From Pseudoscleropodium purum (taxonomy: Eukaryota; Streptophyta; Bryopsida; Hypnales; Brachytheciaceae): 64,000 nucleotides of DNA. Below the pieces are notes generated by a model, which did no database searches, had not been told where the DNA came from, and saw nothing but the letters and a program-made list of their open reading frames with translations. Positions 32,849 to 46,400 of this stretch are shown piece after piece. The stretch's first letter is position 1. Each line of letters begins with the position of its first letter. The translations under genes and the position numbers were made by a program. The stretch is from NCBI GenBank assembly GCA_963969395.1, contig OZ017797.1, forward strand, positions 38,068,001 through 38,132,000, given 5' to 3'.

Positions 32849-35400
32849 ACTTCAAAATCTTTTTTGGTTTCTTTTAGAGCAATTATTGGCAATATTTGAA
32901 GGAAATTTGTTGTAATGAATTTGATTTGTAAGATGCTGAAATTCAAATAGTTCTTGAGTCTCTCGAATTATGTTTTTTCGTTCTTGCATGGCCACTTTCT
33001 TTACTTAGAAAGCAATGTATTTACTCAAACTTCATTCCAATTGCTTGGAATATAATATAAATAAAATTTTGTCTAGAAAATTCACTTCGTTAAAATTATT
33101 GATGAACTAATGGAAGGATCATCAAGAAAATTTTGGATATTCATCTTCTTTAAAGGTTGTTTAAGTGTTCATGAACTAGTGGAAAAATTGAAGGAAATTT
33201 GGGTAGATGAAATAAATTGTCAAAAATTTCTTAACTTGTAATGTTCCATGACTATGTTTTCATTGAAACCACTTTTAGTTTGAGTACCAAATTTTTGAAA
33301 ATATCCTTTATTTAACATATATAACCATGGGATCTTGTAGTATGCTAACTTGAAAACATGCGGTAAAAATTTTAGACATTTCCACTATGTAGATTGCAAA
33401 ATAAAAGCATATAAATTTATTGAAAAAATGGTGATATCATATTTTAGCTTAGCAAAACATAGAGCAACTACACTTGACAAGTTAACTTTTCTATGAAGAA
33501 AGGTCCAAAATGGTGGTGCTCCTTTGGATTTTTTTTCCTAGACAAGTTGGTCACATGCCTAGAGTTTTCAAATCATTTGGAATTGAACAATACATATCAA
33601 AAAAATATTAAGTAGTTAATAGTAGAGAATGATTCAAAATACTAAAATATTAAGAATTTAATTATGGAATTAAAGAATTTCATTCCCAATGGTTGCAATG
33701 TTGTACGAAGTAATAAAAAAGTCTACATTTATGGATTTTTTTTTTTAAATATTGAAAATTCAATAAGATAAAAAATTTCAAAATTTATTTTAGAGTGGGG
33801 AATCCATGAGTGCCCTTAAACAAAAAATCCTCATAATTTTTGACTCATTGATCAAAATGGAATAATTCAAAGCTTCTACGTATATATAACTCTAGAAAAT
33901 CAATCTCAAATTTTTGTTTCTGAAAAAAGTGATTTTTTTATCTACCTAGTTTGCCCATTTACAAAAAAAAATAACATATTAGGCTATAACTTTTGACTCA
34001 TATTTTCAAATGTCAAGAAATTTAGTGCATATGAAAGATATTTCTCATCCACACATTTTCTTAAAATTTTAGCCTAAAATATACAAACCCTCATTCACAC
34101 TAGCTTGCCCAAATTTTCTATATTTTAATTTCAACCTCATACATTTGTAAAAGTAATTCTACTTATAATGTAGATGAACCTCACTTAAAATAGACGAGCC
34201 TCATTCCATAAAAACTAGAAATTTGAATATCTTGGGGCCAATTCCAAGAGGGACACATATTTTTTGGAGATGTGTGTTTGTTTCATAAATCAAACCCAAG
34301 TGGAATTATAATTTTTTAATTTACAATTTTTTATGAAGTAATTTGCCTTGAAATTACAAAACCATTTGTAAATTGGAGTCATGAACATTCTATATATAGA
34401 CAACGAATAATCACTCTCCAACATACCCAATGGTACTTATGGAAGTTGTAAGTGTAAAATTGTTTTGACACTATCTTATTTAAATCACATAGTTATTGTA
34501 GATATTTTTTAGAAATTGTCTCTATTTGGATGATATACTAGTAAATGTTGGGGCTTAAAGTAGGATGACAAAATTAGGCAACAAATGAAAATGTACTTGT
34601 CTACCTTATATTTTAAATACACCACATTAGAGTCATGAAATGACTTCTTGTTTGTAGTTGTTCTTATAATTTAGACTATACCAAAATTTTGTGATTATTG
34701 TGGATTTTAAATTATTAGCCCGGAAATTATATTATACGATATTGTAAATTATAGATCCCTTGTTGTAGTTACAAAGATTTTTGTCACAGTTAGATGTTTT
34801 TGAGTAGAAAACTACCTTGAAAATTATCTATATGCAATTACTAGATTTGACAATAGTTATGAATTGAAGAAAGCCATTAACATTGAACAAAATTCAAGAG
34901 AACAAATACAAAATGATTTTTATTATGTAGTTACATTATGAACATTTTAGATAGACCAACGTTAGGTAATTAATCTTAGATGAAGTTAGTCATCTATTAT
35001 AGCCACAATTTCTAGTATGTTTTTACAGAAAGATTAAAATGAGACACCAATTTTATTTTTTTCACAAGTTGAGAACCCACACATGAAATCATATTTTCCA
35101 ATAAATATTAATTAGTTAAGAATTTTTTCAAGTGATTCACCTCCAAGCTATAAATGCCACTAAGTCACACCAAAACTAAAAAAAATATTTATATTTACTT
35201 TCAATTTGTTTGAAACACATATATTAATGGCTACAAATGTTGAATGTGGGTTATTTCATTTTTAAGATCCTGGGTCCAATACCCATTTCAACACGTGGCA
35301 CTCTCCATATGGTCAATTAATTAATTCAATGAACCCCAAAGAAAATGAACCTCCCTAAGAAACCGCAATCCTGATGCCTTAGTCCTTGCCATACAAGCAA
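32849..35400. other. AT-rich spacer
   Basis: It contains the 3' untranslated region of the TMEM65 gene, the inverted repeat copy 4, and AT-rich DNA. No gene is supported. Confidence 0.6.
33235..34110 (-). repeat. dispersed AT-rich repeat, copy 4 (inverted)
   Basis: The reverse complement carries the landmarks of copies 1-3 in the same order, for example the TCCAAAGGAGCACCACCATT block (33507-33526), the AAAGCTTTGAATTATTCCAT block (33857-33876) and the TTGACATTTGAAAATATGAG block near 34000. The match spans the full length of copies 1 and 2. It sits in opposite orientation, as expected for independent insertions. Confidence 0.7.
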
Positions 35401-35410
35401 TGGATGACAC

Positions 35411-35423
35411 TTCTAGAAGCTTC
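35411..35423 (+). promoter_or_regulatory. perfect heat-shock element upstream of eIF2-beta
   Basis: TTCTAGAAGCTTC is an exact nTTCnnGAAnnTTCn trimer, the heat-shock factor binding pattern, located 186 bp before the start codon. A match of this quality near a promoter is suggestive but can occur by chance. Confidence 0.4.
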
Positions 35424-35498
35424 ACAACCACAGCAATTATACACCCACACTAACTAGACCAGGTATTTACTGGTGTCTCCAACACTGCAGCAGGATTA

Positions 35499-35507
35499 TT
35501 AGGGTTT
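35499..35507 (-). promoter_or_regulatory. telo-box upstream of eIF2-beta
   Basis: TTAGGGTTT, the reverse complement of AAACCCTAA, lies 102 bp before the start codon. Telo-boxes are typical of plant translation-machinery promoters, which fits the gene. Further AGGGTTT motifs occur in intron 1 near 35835 and 35863. Confidence 0.55.
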
Positions 35508-35608
35508 GGCGCCCAAGGCCTTCGCCATTGAGTTTGCGTTCCTTTCGCTGTCGTTGCTCTTTGTAATTTTGCTGTGCCCGCTCGGGGCGCCTTTCGTCGC
35601 TTGCAACT

Positions 35609-37833
35609 ATGGCGGACGTTCAGCATGACGAGCCCGCACTGGAGCTCAAGGAGGAAATCGGAGGAGAGGTGCTCTATCGCTTCCCGCTTTTGTTCTTCGA
35701 GAACGGCGATTGGGGAAATTTTAGTATTTTCGTATGCAATTGTTGTTTCAGTTGAAGGTTTTTGGTGTTCGATTGAGAGTATTGAGGTGGTGGTGGTGGT
35801 TTCGGACGAAGTCTGGGAAATCTAATCGTCTTTAGGGTTCTGAGGAGGTCTAATCGATTTTAGGGTTTGCGATTGCTTGAGCAGATTGGAGCGTTTGATC
35901 CTACTAAGAAAAAGAAGAAAAAGAAAATTCGCGCGGTCGAAGATGAGGAACCCGCGCCGGTGAAGGAAGTGGCGCCTGCTGAAGGAGCTGTGGACTCCAC
36001 TTTTCTTGGTCTCAAGAAGAAGAAGAAGAAGAAACCCGTAAGTTCTGCAATTCATTAGTATTGGAAGGGGATTTGTCTGAAGCTGAGGGTTGAAGCTGTG
36101 GTCGATAGTGTATAACTCTTTCAGCTAAATGGTTTAGTTTGGAAATTTCGACTTTTTCTGTGTCGTGTGCTTCTTTGAGAGGGGGCTGTGTTGATTAATG
36201 TTCACATGGCAATTGGCGTCCCTAGGTTGAAGGTGAATCTTTGGAGGAAGAGAACGGCGATGCTGAAGATGAAGCTAATGGTCAGTTTTGGCTTATTTTT
36301 GAAATTTTCTATAGCTGTTCAGATCTTTTCGTTTCGGAGTACTTGTGTTATGAGTAGGTGTATCCAACATTGAGAACAATTTTCGAATTTTATAGCAGGT
36401 GCCGAACTTGAAGCTGAGGACGATGAACCCGCTGAAGGTATCGAATTGGGGACCGCGTATCCTTGGGAAGGGACGGACCGAGACTATAAGTACGACGAGG
36501 TAAGACTTCGGTTTAGTTTTATATATAGTGCTCGACTTGTGGCTATGAGAATTTGTTTCATCGTGTCTGCTCTTGGTTCGAGCATTTCAGTATCATCTGA
36601 CTCCCTTCAAACTCGCTTATTCAAATGATGGTGTGTGTGGATCTGTGCAGCTACTAGGGCGGGTGTTTAATATTTTGAGAGAAAACAATCCAGAGCTGTC
36701 TGCAGAGAGGAGGCGTACTATTATGAGACCTCCGCAGGTGCTTCGAGAAGGAACCAAGAAGACAGTCTTCGTCAACTTCATGGATCTTTGCAAGACGTAG
36801 ATTTTTTGCACCCGCTGTCCTTTTCTGCATATTCCCGTCTAGAATTCCATTTCCTGATTGTATCTGCTGAATCAATGAATAGGTCTTCTTAGATTGGAAG
36901 CCCCGGTTTCTTTTTGACTATGTTCTCCAGTTCAATTTTTTAAAGTTTTGAATTCCTCTAATTGGCTTTCTCGTTTGGAACTTTTGGTTGGTGTGTAGAA
37001 TGCATCGGCAACCAGAGCACGTCATGACTTTCCTGTTGGCCGAGCTGGGTACAAGTGGATCGCTCGATGGGCAGCAGCGTCTGGTTGTCAAAGGTCGATT
37101 TGCTCCTAAGGTGTTTGAGGGTATTCTGAGGCGTTACGTCAGTAAGTCTCTTCACTTTTTGCAGCTTGAGGTTTACAACATATTGGTGAAGCTGCGTTAT
37201 TTCTGTTTTTGAGTTAGTGCTGATACTGATGCTGTATCCTGAAGTGTGTTACAATTGTTTCAGTTGAATTGACAAAGGAGTGCAAGAATTACTAAATATG
37301 AACTGGATCATCTTGGTGCAGATGAATATGTTATGTGCAATGGTTGCAAGAGTCCCGACACTATTCTTTCTAAGGAGAATAGGCTGTTCTTTCTTCGTTG
37401 TGAGCAGGTGAGTAATTCTTAATTGTGTGGCTTTTAGCATGATCTGAAATCATTTTGTAAAATTTTACCCCCGAAGTACCTAAAGCTAATAATATGAATT
37501 CCACTTAGTATCCTTCGTAACATATTCCTATCGTTCAAGAATGAATGGCTTGATTTTTCTTTTTCTTTGTACATTCTATAACCTTCCTCTAAACTTTCTG
37601 AAGTATTTATTCGTCCATTATATATATGGAAGTGGCCATTTGGGCACTTAGGGGTAGACAGGCTCGACAACTATGTGCCTGCTGTTAAGGATGAGTATAT
37701 CTACATTTCTCGGTTATCTTGTACTGACATTGTCAATGGAATTGTCTGCCAACAGTGTGGATGCTCGCGATCAGTTGCTCCTATCAAAGCTGGTTTCGTT
37801 GCTAGGGTCGGACGCCGTAAGACAACGACTTAG
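35609..37833 (+). CDS. translation initiation factor eIF2 subunit beta
   Basis: Eight exons: 35609-35668, 35885-36037, 36226-36280, 36399-36499, 36651-36796, 36999-37141, 37322-37407, 37756-37833 (273 aa, usual length for plants). It is the beta subunit of the eIF2 ternary complex that delivers Met-tRNAi to the 40S subunit; it contacts eIF5 and eIF2B. Two lysine blocks (residues 28-34 and 64-70) are the partner-binding K-boxes, and the region between and after them is acidic. [13 protein letters not shown] and [16 protein letters not shown] open the conserved core; [20 protein letters not shown] and VVKGRFAP follow. A C2-C2 zinc finger is complete: Cys225, Cys228, Cys246 and Cys249 in CNGC...CEQC. 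The start is the first ATG after a short leader and gives the expected acidic N-terminus. Confidence 0.95.
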
Positions 37834-38314
37834 AGTGGTTACTAGATATTAGCAGGATGGCACTTCAACTGTATGTTTCAAACAGCTGGATTGTCTGTAA
37901 TCGACTAGTTTTAGTATCTGCAGAGTGTAACCCAAATGAATCAGAAATCCACGCCGTTTTTTCTCCACATTTGCATCTGGCTTTCACCTCACTGGGGTAT
38001 TAAGCTTGAGTTTCTAGTCTTCTGTGACGGGATGTCAGCGTGAACTTGCATGGCAGTGCGCATTTCTTTTCCGATTTTGTAGGTTCTATTTATTTAAGTG
38101 AGTGAAAAATTTAGAGTCACATCCGCTGTTAGTGCACTACGTCGGCAAAGCTTGTGAAAGAGAACAGGAATGCTTTCTGAACATTGCCGTTCGGCACATG
38201 AATATTATAGCAATGAAGAAGCAAGTCTTCTTCAGGGTTCTATTGTTTGGAAGTGCATTAACCAGTGAAAGGACTGCGAGGTCCAAATTTCCATGAACTA
38301 AGAAGATGTGTCAC
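37834..38314. other. 3' flank of eIF2-beta
   Basis: Probable 3' untranslated region and terminator. A 64-codon frame at 38102-38296 is not supported by family resemblance. Confidence 0.5.
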
Positions 38315-38516
38315 AAAGTTTAATTTTGAAGAGTATGTTCCAAATATTTCACAATCCCGACTATTGAATCATAGATTATTTGTATGCAATGTTTAGAAAT
38401 CTAACCAGTACAAGTAAAGTTTAATTTTGAAGAGTATGTTCCAAATATTTCACAATCCCGACTATTGAATCATAGATTATTTGTATGCAATGTTTAGAAA
38501 TCTAACCAGTACAAGT
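38315..38516 (+). repeat. perfect 101-bp tandem duplication
   Basis: 38315-38415 is repeated without any visible difference at 38416-38516. Both units start AAAGTTTAATTTTGAAGAGT and end ACCAGTACAAGT. Absence of mismatches points to a very recent event or an assembly artefact. Confidence 0.95.
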
Positions 38517-40428
38517 AAAAGAAAATTAGGACAAGAGTCTACAAAAAATTTGATGAATGGAAATCTTAACCCCTTAGTGCTTTGAAGTCTACTTCTTGGG
38601 TGATGAATAGAGAGACTTTTTGACCATAGAACTTCTCATTCACCCAAATTAATTTTTGACTTTTAAAAAGAAACACTTTTTGTTTATTTAACCTTGGAGT
38701 GCTCTTTTTGTTTATTTAACCTTGGGGTGCTCTGATGTCCATTTTTTGGACGATGAACAAATTGAAGTTTTGGTTTCTGTTTCATTCTTGCTTCGATGAA
38801 AGTCATCCTAATTTTTGGTGATACTCTATTATGTTCTTGTCTTATCTAATGGTTGGATTTGGTGTTACTAGAATACTATTTTTTCTAAAACTACAAATGC
38901 AGAAGTATGTCAAGTGGTCAAATTGCATTGACTCTAGTTCAAAACCAGATTAGCAAAAATGAGGTCCTAGATGTAATGAACACAAAAATTTCAAAAAATC
39001 ACCATATCAAGAAAACCTCGTTTCAAATCTATTCCAACAAGTTTTACTCATAAAATGATAATAGTTTGCTTGTCATTGAATTTTAAAGGAAATTTGAAAT
39101 TCCCCTTTCAAAATTTATAGAAAAATATTGGTGATAGCACTAGTGAATCTAACCGTATGGATAGAATCTACAATTAAAAATCTACAACTTTCATTTGTAC
39201 ATCAATTCCAAAATATTCTTCCAAATAACACTTTATAACAATTTTTCCTGAATCATCAAATTTGGAGTGAATCCAAACGTTTAGGGGTTAATTTGATGAA
39301 ACTGAGGTAAGTAATATGTTATTATAAAGATATATAAGAAAAAAATATGAAAAAAATTCAAGGAAGGATTTGGGTGCTAAGAGCATTTCCACTTCAAATA
39401 TTAGGATGGTGGTAAGATGGAAGACACTCCAATGTATTACTTGCAAGTCGACAAAGTGAGGCAACAAAGCCAAGCTAGGTACTCTATATGTTGAAATAAT
39501 AAAAGTTTGAAGTTTGTTGGAGGTGATTTGCCATCTTGACTTGTTAATGTAAGTGTACTAGGTGACTTGTGCCAATAGATAGAAGATGCATGTTTCATTA
39601 TCATCTATATTTTTGTTAAACAATTTTATTCAAAAAGAAGATTTTCAATGAAATTCTCTTGTAACTTTTTAGAGTTAATCTTTTGGTGGCACTCATTCTT
39701 TTCTTATTGAAGTTTTTTGAATGAACCCTTCATTAATCATTATGGTGGAACAATGATAAGATCCTTTAAAACCTTTAAATAATCATATAAGACTTTGTTG
39801 AGAGCTATTCTACATAAAATAACTTCAATGATTAAAAACAAGTTTATTCAAAAAGATACCTACTATAGTTAAGTTATGTTTGCACTTGGTGTTAAAGAGT
39901 GTTGTTACTCAGAGTCTTAGAAACAAATTTAGACCTACATGTAGATCAAATTCACATTGCATTGCAAACATCACCCTTAAGACCAATTGCAAACATACCT
40001 TAGAAGCATATGATTAAATAACTACCACTTTTCATACTAAAGTTAGTGGAAAGTCAACATTCAATAAAACTAAAAAGATTAGATGGATAAAATTAGCATT
40101 AATTGCACCAATCAAGGTCTAAGATTTCTTCTTATCTCAAGCTTTACTATGCTTGTAAAGGGTCTTTGTAAAAGAAATGTCTTTCCTCATAGTAGTCACC
40201 GTGACAAACTGTCAACACCTACGTTACGCACGCTTTTCTTTGAGAAGGAAAACGAAAGCAACGTGAAGGATTCCTGTGAAGATTCAGATGCAACGATCCC
40301 CACGCCTGGCGATCAGTTGTGCGAAAGGCGTAATTTCGAGCTCCGTTCGAGCTTTGGAGTACTTCTAGGGTTTCCGATCGATGTATTGAACACCGTTAGG
40401 TGTGCGAAGCGATCGAGGAGCATTGGTG
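38517..40428. other. AT-rich spacer and 5' flank of L-arabinokinase
   Basis: No gene is supported. A 28-bp tandem pair (38676-38731, CTTTTTGTTTATTTAACCTT in both) is present. Composition becomes balanced after about 40190, where the leader of the next gene should lie. Confidence 0.55.
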
Positions 40429-43400
40429 ATGGCGGTGTCCGGGGTGCCCGCGCCTTTGGTGTTTGCGTATTATGTTACTGGTCATGGCTACGGTCACGCA
40501 ACGCGCGTTGTGGAGGTGCGCCAATTCGGATTCGCGAGCTTTTGTTCTCTTTAAAATAATTTTGATTATTAGAGTTTGAGGATGACTGCTCTGTGAAATG
40601 ATTTGATAGATTGACGCTCTGTTCTTGGATTGATAAATAAATGCGAGTTGCGATTGGCAGGTTGCGCGGCATCTGTGTCTGGCGGGGCACGAGGTTCACA
40701 TTGTCACGGCTGCTCCGGAATTTGTTTTCAAGCGAGACATTGCGTCTCCTAAGCTTCATATACGAAATGTATGACAGCTTTTGATTGTTGTTTCTTGGTT
40801 AAGAATTTGGAAGCGATTTGAATTGCTTGTGGAAATAGAATGTAGCTAGAGATGAGGACAAAAATGTCCATTCCTCACTTGGACCTTTCCTATAGAATCA
40901 ATTCTCCACCAAATTTGAAACTATCGATATATTCTGAAAAATGTTCTCTAATTTGAGGTGTAGGCAATTTGTATAGATTTTGTTTAGTTGTAAAATTTGG
41001 TGAAGTATTGACTATGTGGGATGCAAATCAATGAGGAATGGATCTTTTTGTCCCCGACTCTATTTTAGCCATGAGTTGTGGATCCGATTTCAATTGCTCG
41101 AGTGAATAATTGCGTGCAGGTGTTACTCGATTGTGGAGCAGTGCAGTCGGATGCTCTGACAGTGGATTGTCAGGGCTCACTTGAGGAGGTTCGAATTTAA
41201 GCCCCTTATTCCGTTCCTGGTTTCTAGTTCAGTAATAATTCGACAGTTTATTGACGTTTTTCAATCTTTGTATGTGCACGTACAGCTTTTGAAAAGTGTC
41301 TAGGGAAACAGAATGGAAAATAACGCAGTCTAAGGCCATTAAAAGTGTAATAATACGGTAGATTCCGTTTTCCCGTGACGTGTTAAATTTTCTGATATGA
41401 TTTGTGAGCGGATGTGTGCTCCCTATCGGCGTCTTATACCGTTTCTACCCTTTGTTGATCCTGTCAATTGCTGTGCATAGTTCAATACCTTTAACAAGTT
41501 TACTGAGATTCAATATGTGTGATAAGTTGTGAATTTAAACTTCTAACTACATTTACTTTTTACTTAAGATCTATTGCTGTGATGCTGTATTCGTTCAAGA
41601 TGCTGACATTTTGTCGAAATCTGGTGATGTGTGGGAAGTATTCTCGAACTGCAGTGCAGAATCGGGATGCTTTGTTGACTGTTGAAGTGAAGTGGCTAAA
41701 ATCAATCAGAGCCAATCTTGTGGTAAGCGGTTATTGTCGGCACAAATGGAGCTGATTGTCTTGTGATACTGTCGGGATGCGAGCAGAAGTTAATGGATTA
41801 GAGAGGACTAGTTAGGCATGGGCTGCGATCTTTTGATCATAAATACTTATCACTATCTTTCTGTTCATTAATGTATTTGGTTGCACGATCAGGCGACAGA
41901 CATCGTTCCAATTGCATGTAAAGCAGCAGCCTTAGCGGGCGTTCCATCCGTTTGTGTTTCCAACTTCAGGTATACTTGTATCTCGTTCCTCCTCGGTTAT
42001 ACTCCTGTCTCATCGGCTCTGCTATGTGGCTTATGATTGTTTAGGCCTTGGTTATTAGGCAAGGGAAAACAGTTTCTAAGTTTTGGGGGACGTCAGACTC
42101 TTCATGTAGTGCAGATTGGATGTGATCTGACAAAGTTGTGTATTCGTTACCATCCATTGACATGGGAGTTGCAACAGTTGGGACTTCATCTACGCGGAGT
42201 ACGTCTCTGTGGCTGGAAAACATCATCAGTCTATTGTTTGGCAGGTTTAAAGCCTTCTGTCCTTTATGTATAAATAGAGAATCATTTATTGAATCGACGT
42301 TGTCTGTGACCATCGCCATTTCTATATATTAAAATGAAACATACTCTTTGAGTTCACATTTGTCCCATAAGATCTTAAGCGGCTACTACATTACAATCTG
42401 TCTCTTAAACTTAGTGTATCTCATGTGATGCAATCCAGGTACAACTAGTGTCATTGTGTGAATTCATACAGAATCTGGTAACCTATCTTCTCGTTCATTG
42501 CAGATTGCCGAGGATTACTCTCATGCACTTTTTCTGATTCGTCTACCTGGCTATTGTCCGAGTAAGATCTACGGACTTGATCTGCATTGATGGAGAATTG
42601 GAGATAGTTCGCATGCAAGATTTGGGATCCAATATTGACGTTGCTGAAATCGTGCAAGATTATTTCTCATGAGTATGGAATTGGGGATGATGCAGTGCCA
42701 GCATTTCGAGATGTGATTGATGTGCCCCTAGTTGTTCGTAATGTACGTCGAAGTCGAAAACAGGTAATGTGTTTCTCTTATGTGAAATGCTAATGCGTCC
42801 CAGAATCGTTTTTGGAAGTAGAGAGCCCGTAAGTCAGGTTTCTAGATTTCTGTTGATCCGACTAAATTTAGCAAGTAACTGGTTCTGGTTTGGGACAGGT
42901 GCGGAAAGATTTAGGAGTTAGCGAAGATGTGAAGGTGCTTCTTTTCAACTTTGGTGGTCAGGTAGTCTCCTTGAGCATGTCCAAAGACTCGCTCCTTGTG
43001 CGCATCTGGAAGAATGTTGTCTCTGTGCAAACTGGCTAGCGTTGGGCTTTTATCTTCTGCATGCATCAGTCATGTCCGGTTTACTGCATGAAAGGCCTGT
43101 TTGAAGTGTGAGATGAAGTTTTCCATCTGATTAATTCTAAGTTTTTTCGTATTTGCTTCTGCACATGGCTGAGAACAGGATGCAAGGTGGTCCCTCAACG
43201 ACGAGTTCCTGCCACCTGGCTGGTTGTGCTGGGTATACCAATTCTCCACCTACGATACAGTTGGGCCGTTTATCAACTTAACTATGAGATGCACCAAATG
43301 CACCTAATGCTCCATATCATATACTTACCGGAGAATGTAGGCCCAGAATTTTTTTTCGTGATGAAATGGTTGGCCATGCCAATTGGAATGGTTAAATAAT

Positions 43401-46400
43401 GTGACACTGTCCTTAATGGTTTGTTGGAAGGTAGGTCTGTGGTGCCCCGGCTGAGCAAAAGCTGGGCTCCAGCTTCAAGCGCATGGATCGTGATGTTTAT
43501 GTTCCAGATCTTATTGGAGCCAGTGACTGCATGCTTGGTATGATTTTCTCCTGGTATTAAAATGTAGATTTTTAGCTTCTAAAGTCAATCTTGTTTCGTG
43601 TCTCTTCTTTGCAGTTGAAAGCTTTGTGCAGGTGTTCCTGCTATTTGGGTACTCAGAGCTGTAACTATTGCAGGGAAGATTGGTTATGGAACCGTCAGTG
43701 AGACGTTGGCTTGCAACACACCTCTTGTGTTCGTTCGGCGGGACCATTTCAATGAAGAGCCATTTTTAAGAAAGATGCTTGAGGTACCGTTACTTCAATG
43801 GAAGTCTTTTCAAGGTGCAAATATGTAGGTTTTTATTATGTTTGCGGTTCCCGTGAATTCTGATGGCTCAATGGCTCAGATGACTCGGATTTTATATGTA
43901 ACAGACCTGATAAATATTGATGGTGGTAATGGCATGGAACTTTTGTCTTGTGCAGTCCTTTCGCGGAGGTGTGGAGATGAATAGACGGGATTTTATGAGT
44001 GGACGTTGGGTGCCATATCTTGAGCGTGCACTGATCATTAAGCCATGCTTCAATGGGTCTCTCAATGGAGGAAAGGTACAATCGTTTGAAAGAAAACCAT
44101 GTGGCTGTAATTGCGTTCTCTAGCAATCTGTAGTGTGCTGACATATTTGATCATGGATCAGATTGCGGCAACACTTCTGGAGGATGCCGCACGAGGAAAA
44201 GCAGACACTATTACCCCGGTTAGCTTCTTCTAATTGACAAATATTCGACATGTAGTCTCATTTTTATACTTGAGATTGCCACTTAAGTCTCTTGATGATT
44301 TTTCTGAATTAAATAATGTAATGATTTTATCTGTGGTCATGAGTATTATCTGAGCTAATCCCGACAGTAACTTTTGCGAGTAACACCACAACCAAGTGAA
44401 CCAATATTTTACTCGACCTAAGACGAAGCCTCTCATGTGCATAGTGAAATGAATTAATGCAGCAAAGTGGAGCTCGACGCTTGAGGGATGCGATTGTCTT
44501 TGGATTTCAGCTCCAACGGCATCCTGGGCGGGAAATTGATATTCCAGATTGGTATGGCCCGAGTGAGACAAGGTTGGGACTTTCACCAGCCAGAAAGTCC
44601 ACTGAAGACAAGACTTTCAATATTCAGGGTGCTCCTCTTCATGATTTGTAAGTGTATCAGGGATACGTGACTACACCCACGAGATTATGTCGGGAGGAAA
44701 TCGTTGGTTCCGTGTATTTTACATAGCGTTATAAACCTGAACGGCGTGCACCATACAACTCCTTTGTACTTACAGCGGCTTGGGTTCATGCAGACAATCA
44801 GATGATTTTGAAGTCCTTGAGGGAGATCTTCAGGGACTTGCAGACACAGCTCAGTTTCTTCGCATATTAGCACGGCTAGAGGAGGTGGCTGATGTGCGAG
44901 CTTGTGATCTTGCTGAAGTGCCTCTACAACGAGAGCTTCTGGCTGCAGGAGGCCTATTTCGTTGGGAGGTAACTACTCTCCTCTGTTGAAGTGACACATT
45001 CCGTAATTTTTCCAAGCATGCATAAAAGTCGTCATGAAGGTCAAAGTGAGTTTGAAGCGAGAATATGAATAATCGTCATCTGTTGCTAAGAAAGCTTAGG
45101 GACAAATGATCCTTAATGGAAAATGATACTGTGATCTTTGATTTAGCGTTGAGACGGCAAGATTCTTGCACGTTCTGGTAGAGTGAGTTTAGTACGGCTG
45201 ACAGTACTCTTTCATGCAGGACGATTTATTTGTTGCTAGAGCTCCTGGACGTCTGGACGTCATGGGAGGAATTGCAGATTACTCAGGTAGCTTAGTTCTA
45301 CAGGTGAATTTTCTGTTCTTGGGCCAAACAATTTTTCACCTACAGTGTGTGAAGGTTGTGCGTCACTGATTACTAGAAGATGCAGCGTCACCTCCACTTG
45401 TTGTTTTGCTTCTGCAACTACATTGTTTTTATTTGATCTTTCTGACTTATTTTTTTATTGAAAATGAGCATTAGAAGCATATTTGTCTCTTACTTTGTCA
45501 GCCACAACATCTAACTGATGTAGCTATTCAGCATCCTGAGAGAGGATTTCTTCAAGCATTGGCACGTTAGAGCTAATTGTATCTGACCAGGGAATAGTGT
45601 TCCGTTGTAGATGCCAATAAAAGAAGCATGCCATGTCGCTGTTCAGAGAAGTCTTCCCACCCAGCAAAGATTGTGGAAGCATACTAAGGCACGGCTGTCA
45701 GCTCAAGGTGCAGGGGCAAAGCCTGTACTTTGCATTGTAAGTAGCTATCCACTGCCTTAGGTAGTCATCAAGCCCTAGGTAGTTTACCACTCGAGCTCGT
45801 TTAATCTCCCTTTTATGAACTCGCTTGTTGCAGGTGTCATATGGGTCTGAGAAGGATAACCGAGCACCCACCTTTGATATGAATTTGTCTGACTTTGTCG
45901 ACTCGAATGGGGACCCTATATCTTACGAAGCTGCACGCCGGTATTTTGAGCAAGATTCTTCGCAAAAGTATGTTGCTAAACCCTTCCCGCTTCAGGGCAC
46001 ATTATGGTTTCCGAGCCGCATAACCCATGCAGGATTATCAGTTTTTCGCTATCTTAACTATGTTTATATTGTTCATAACAATATTTATTCGAAACTTGAT
46101 ATCTTCTATCCCTTTGCCCTAAACGTCACAGAACCACGTTGGTGCCACGAAACCACGGGTACCATAATGTCGAGACCACGGGACCACGGGACCACGGGTA
46201 CCATACACACCCTCTTAGGCCTCACGGTCCGGGAGATCCCGATGTGGCAAACCGAAAACAAACAAGCAACCTTTATTTAATTGATTGACCGACAGTTTAT
46301 TTGATTTAAGAATATTATTGCTGAGTCCTGATCGCTAGTAAGCTCGACATGTTATGAATTTGATGGCAATGACGTGTTCGGGAATTGTTCATTAAACAGG

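Noticed and set aside
40083..40559. 158-codon open frame before L-arabinokinase
   Set aside because: It overlaps arabinokinase exon 1 in another frame and resembles no family. The conserved [20 protein letters not shown] start lies in the other frame.
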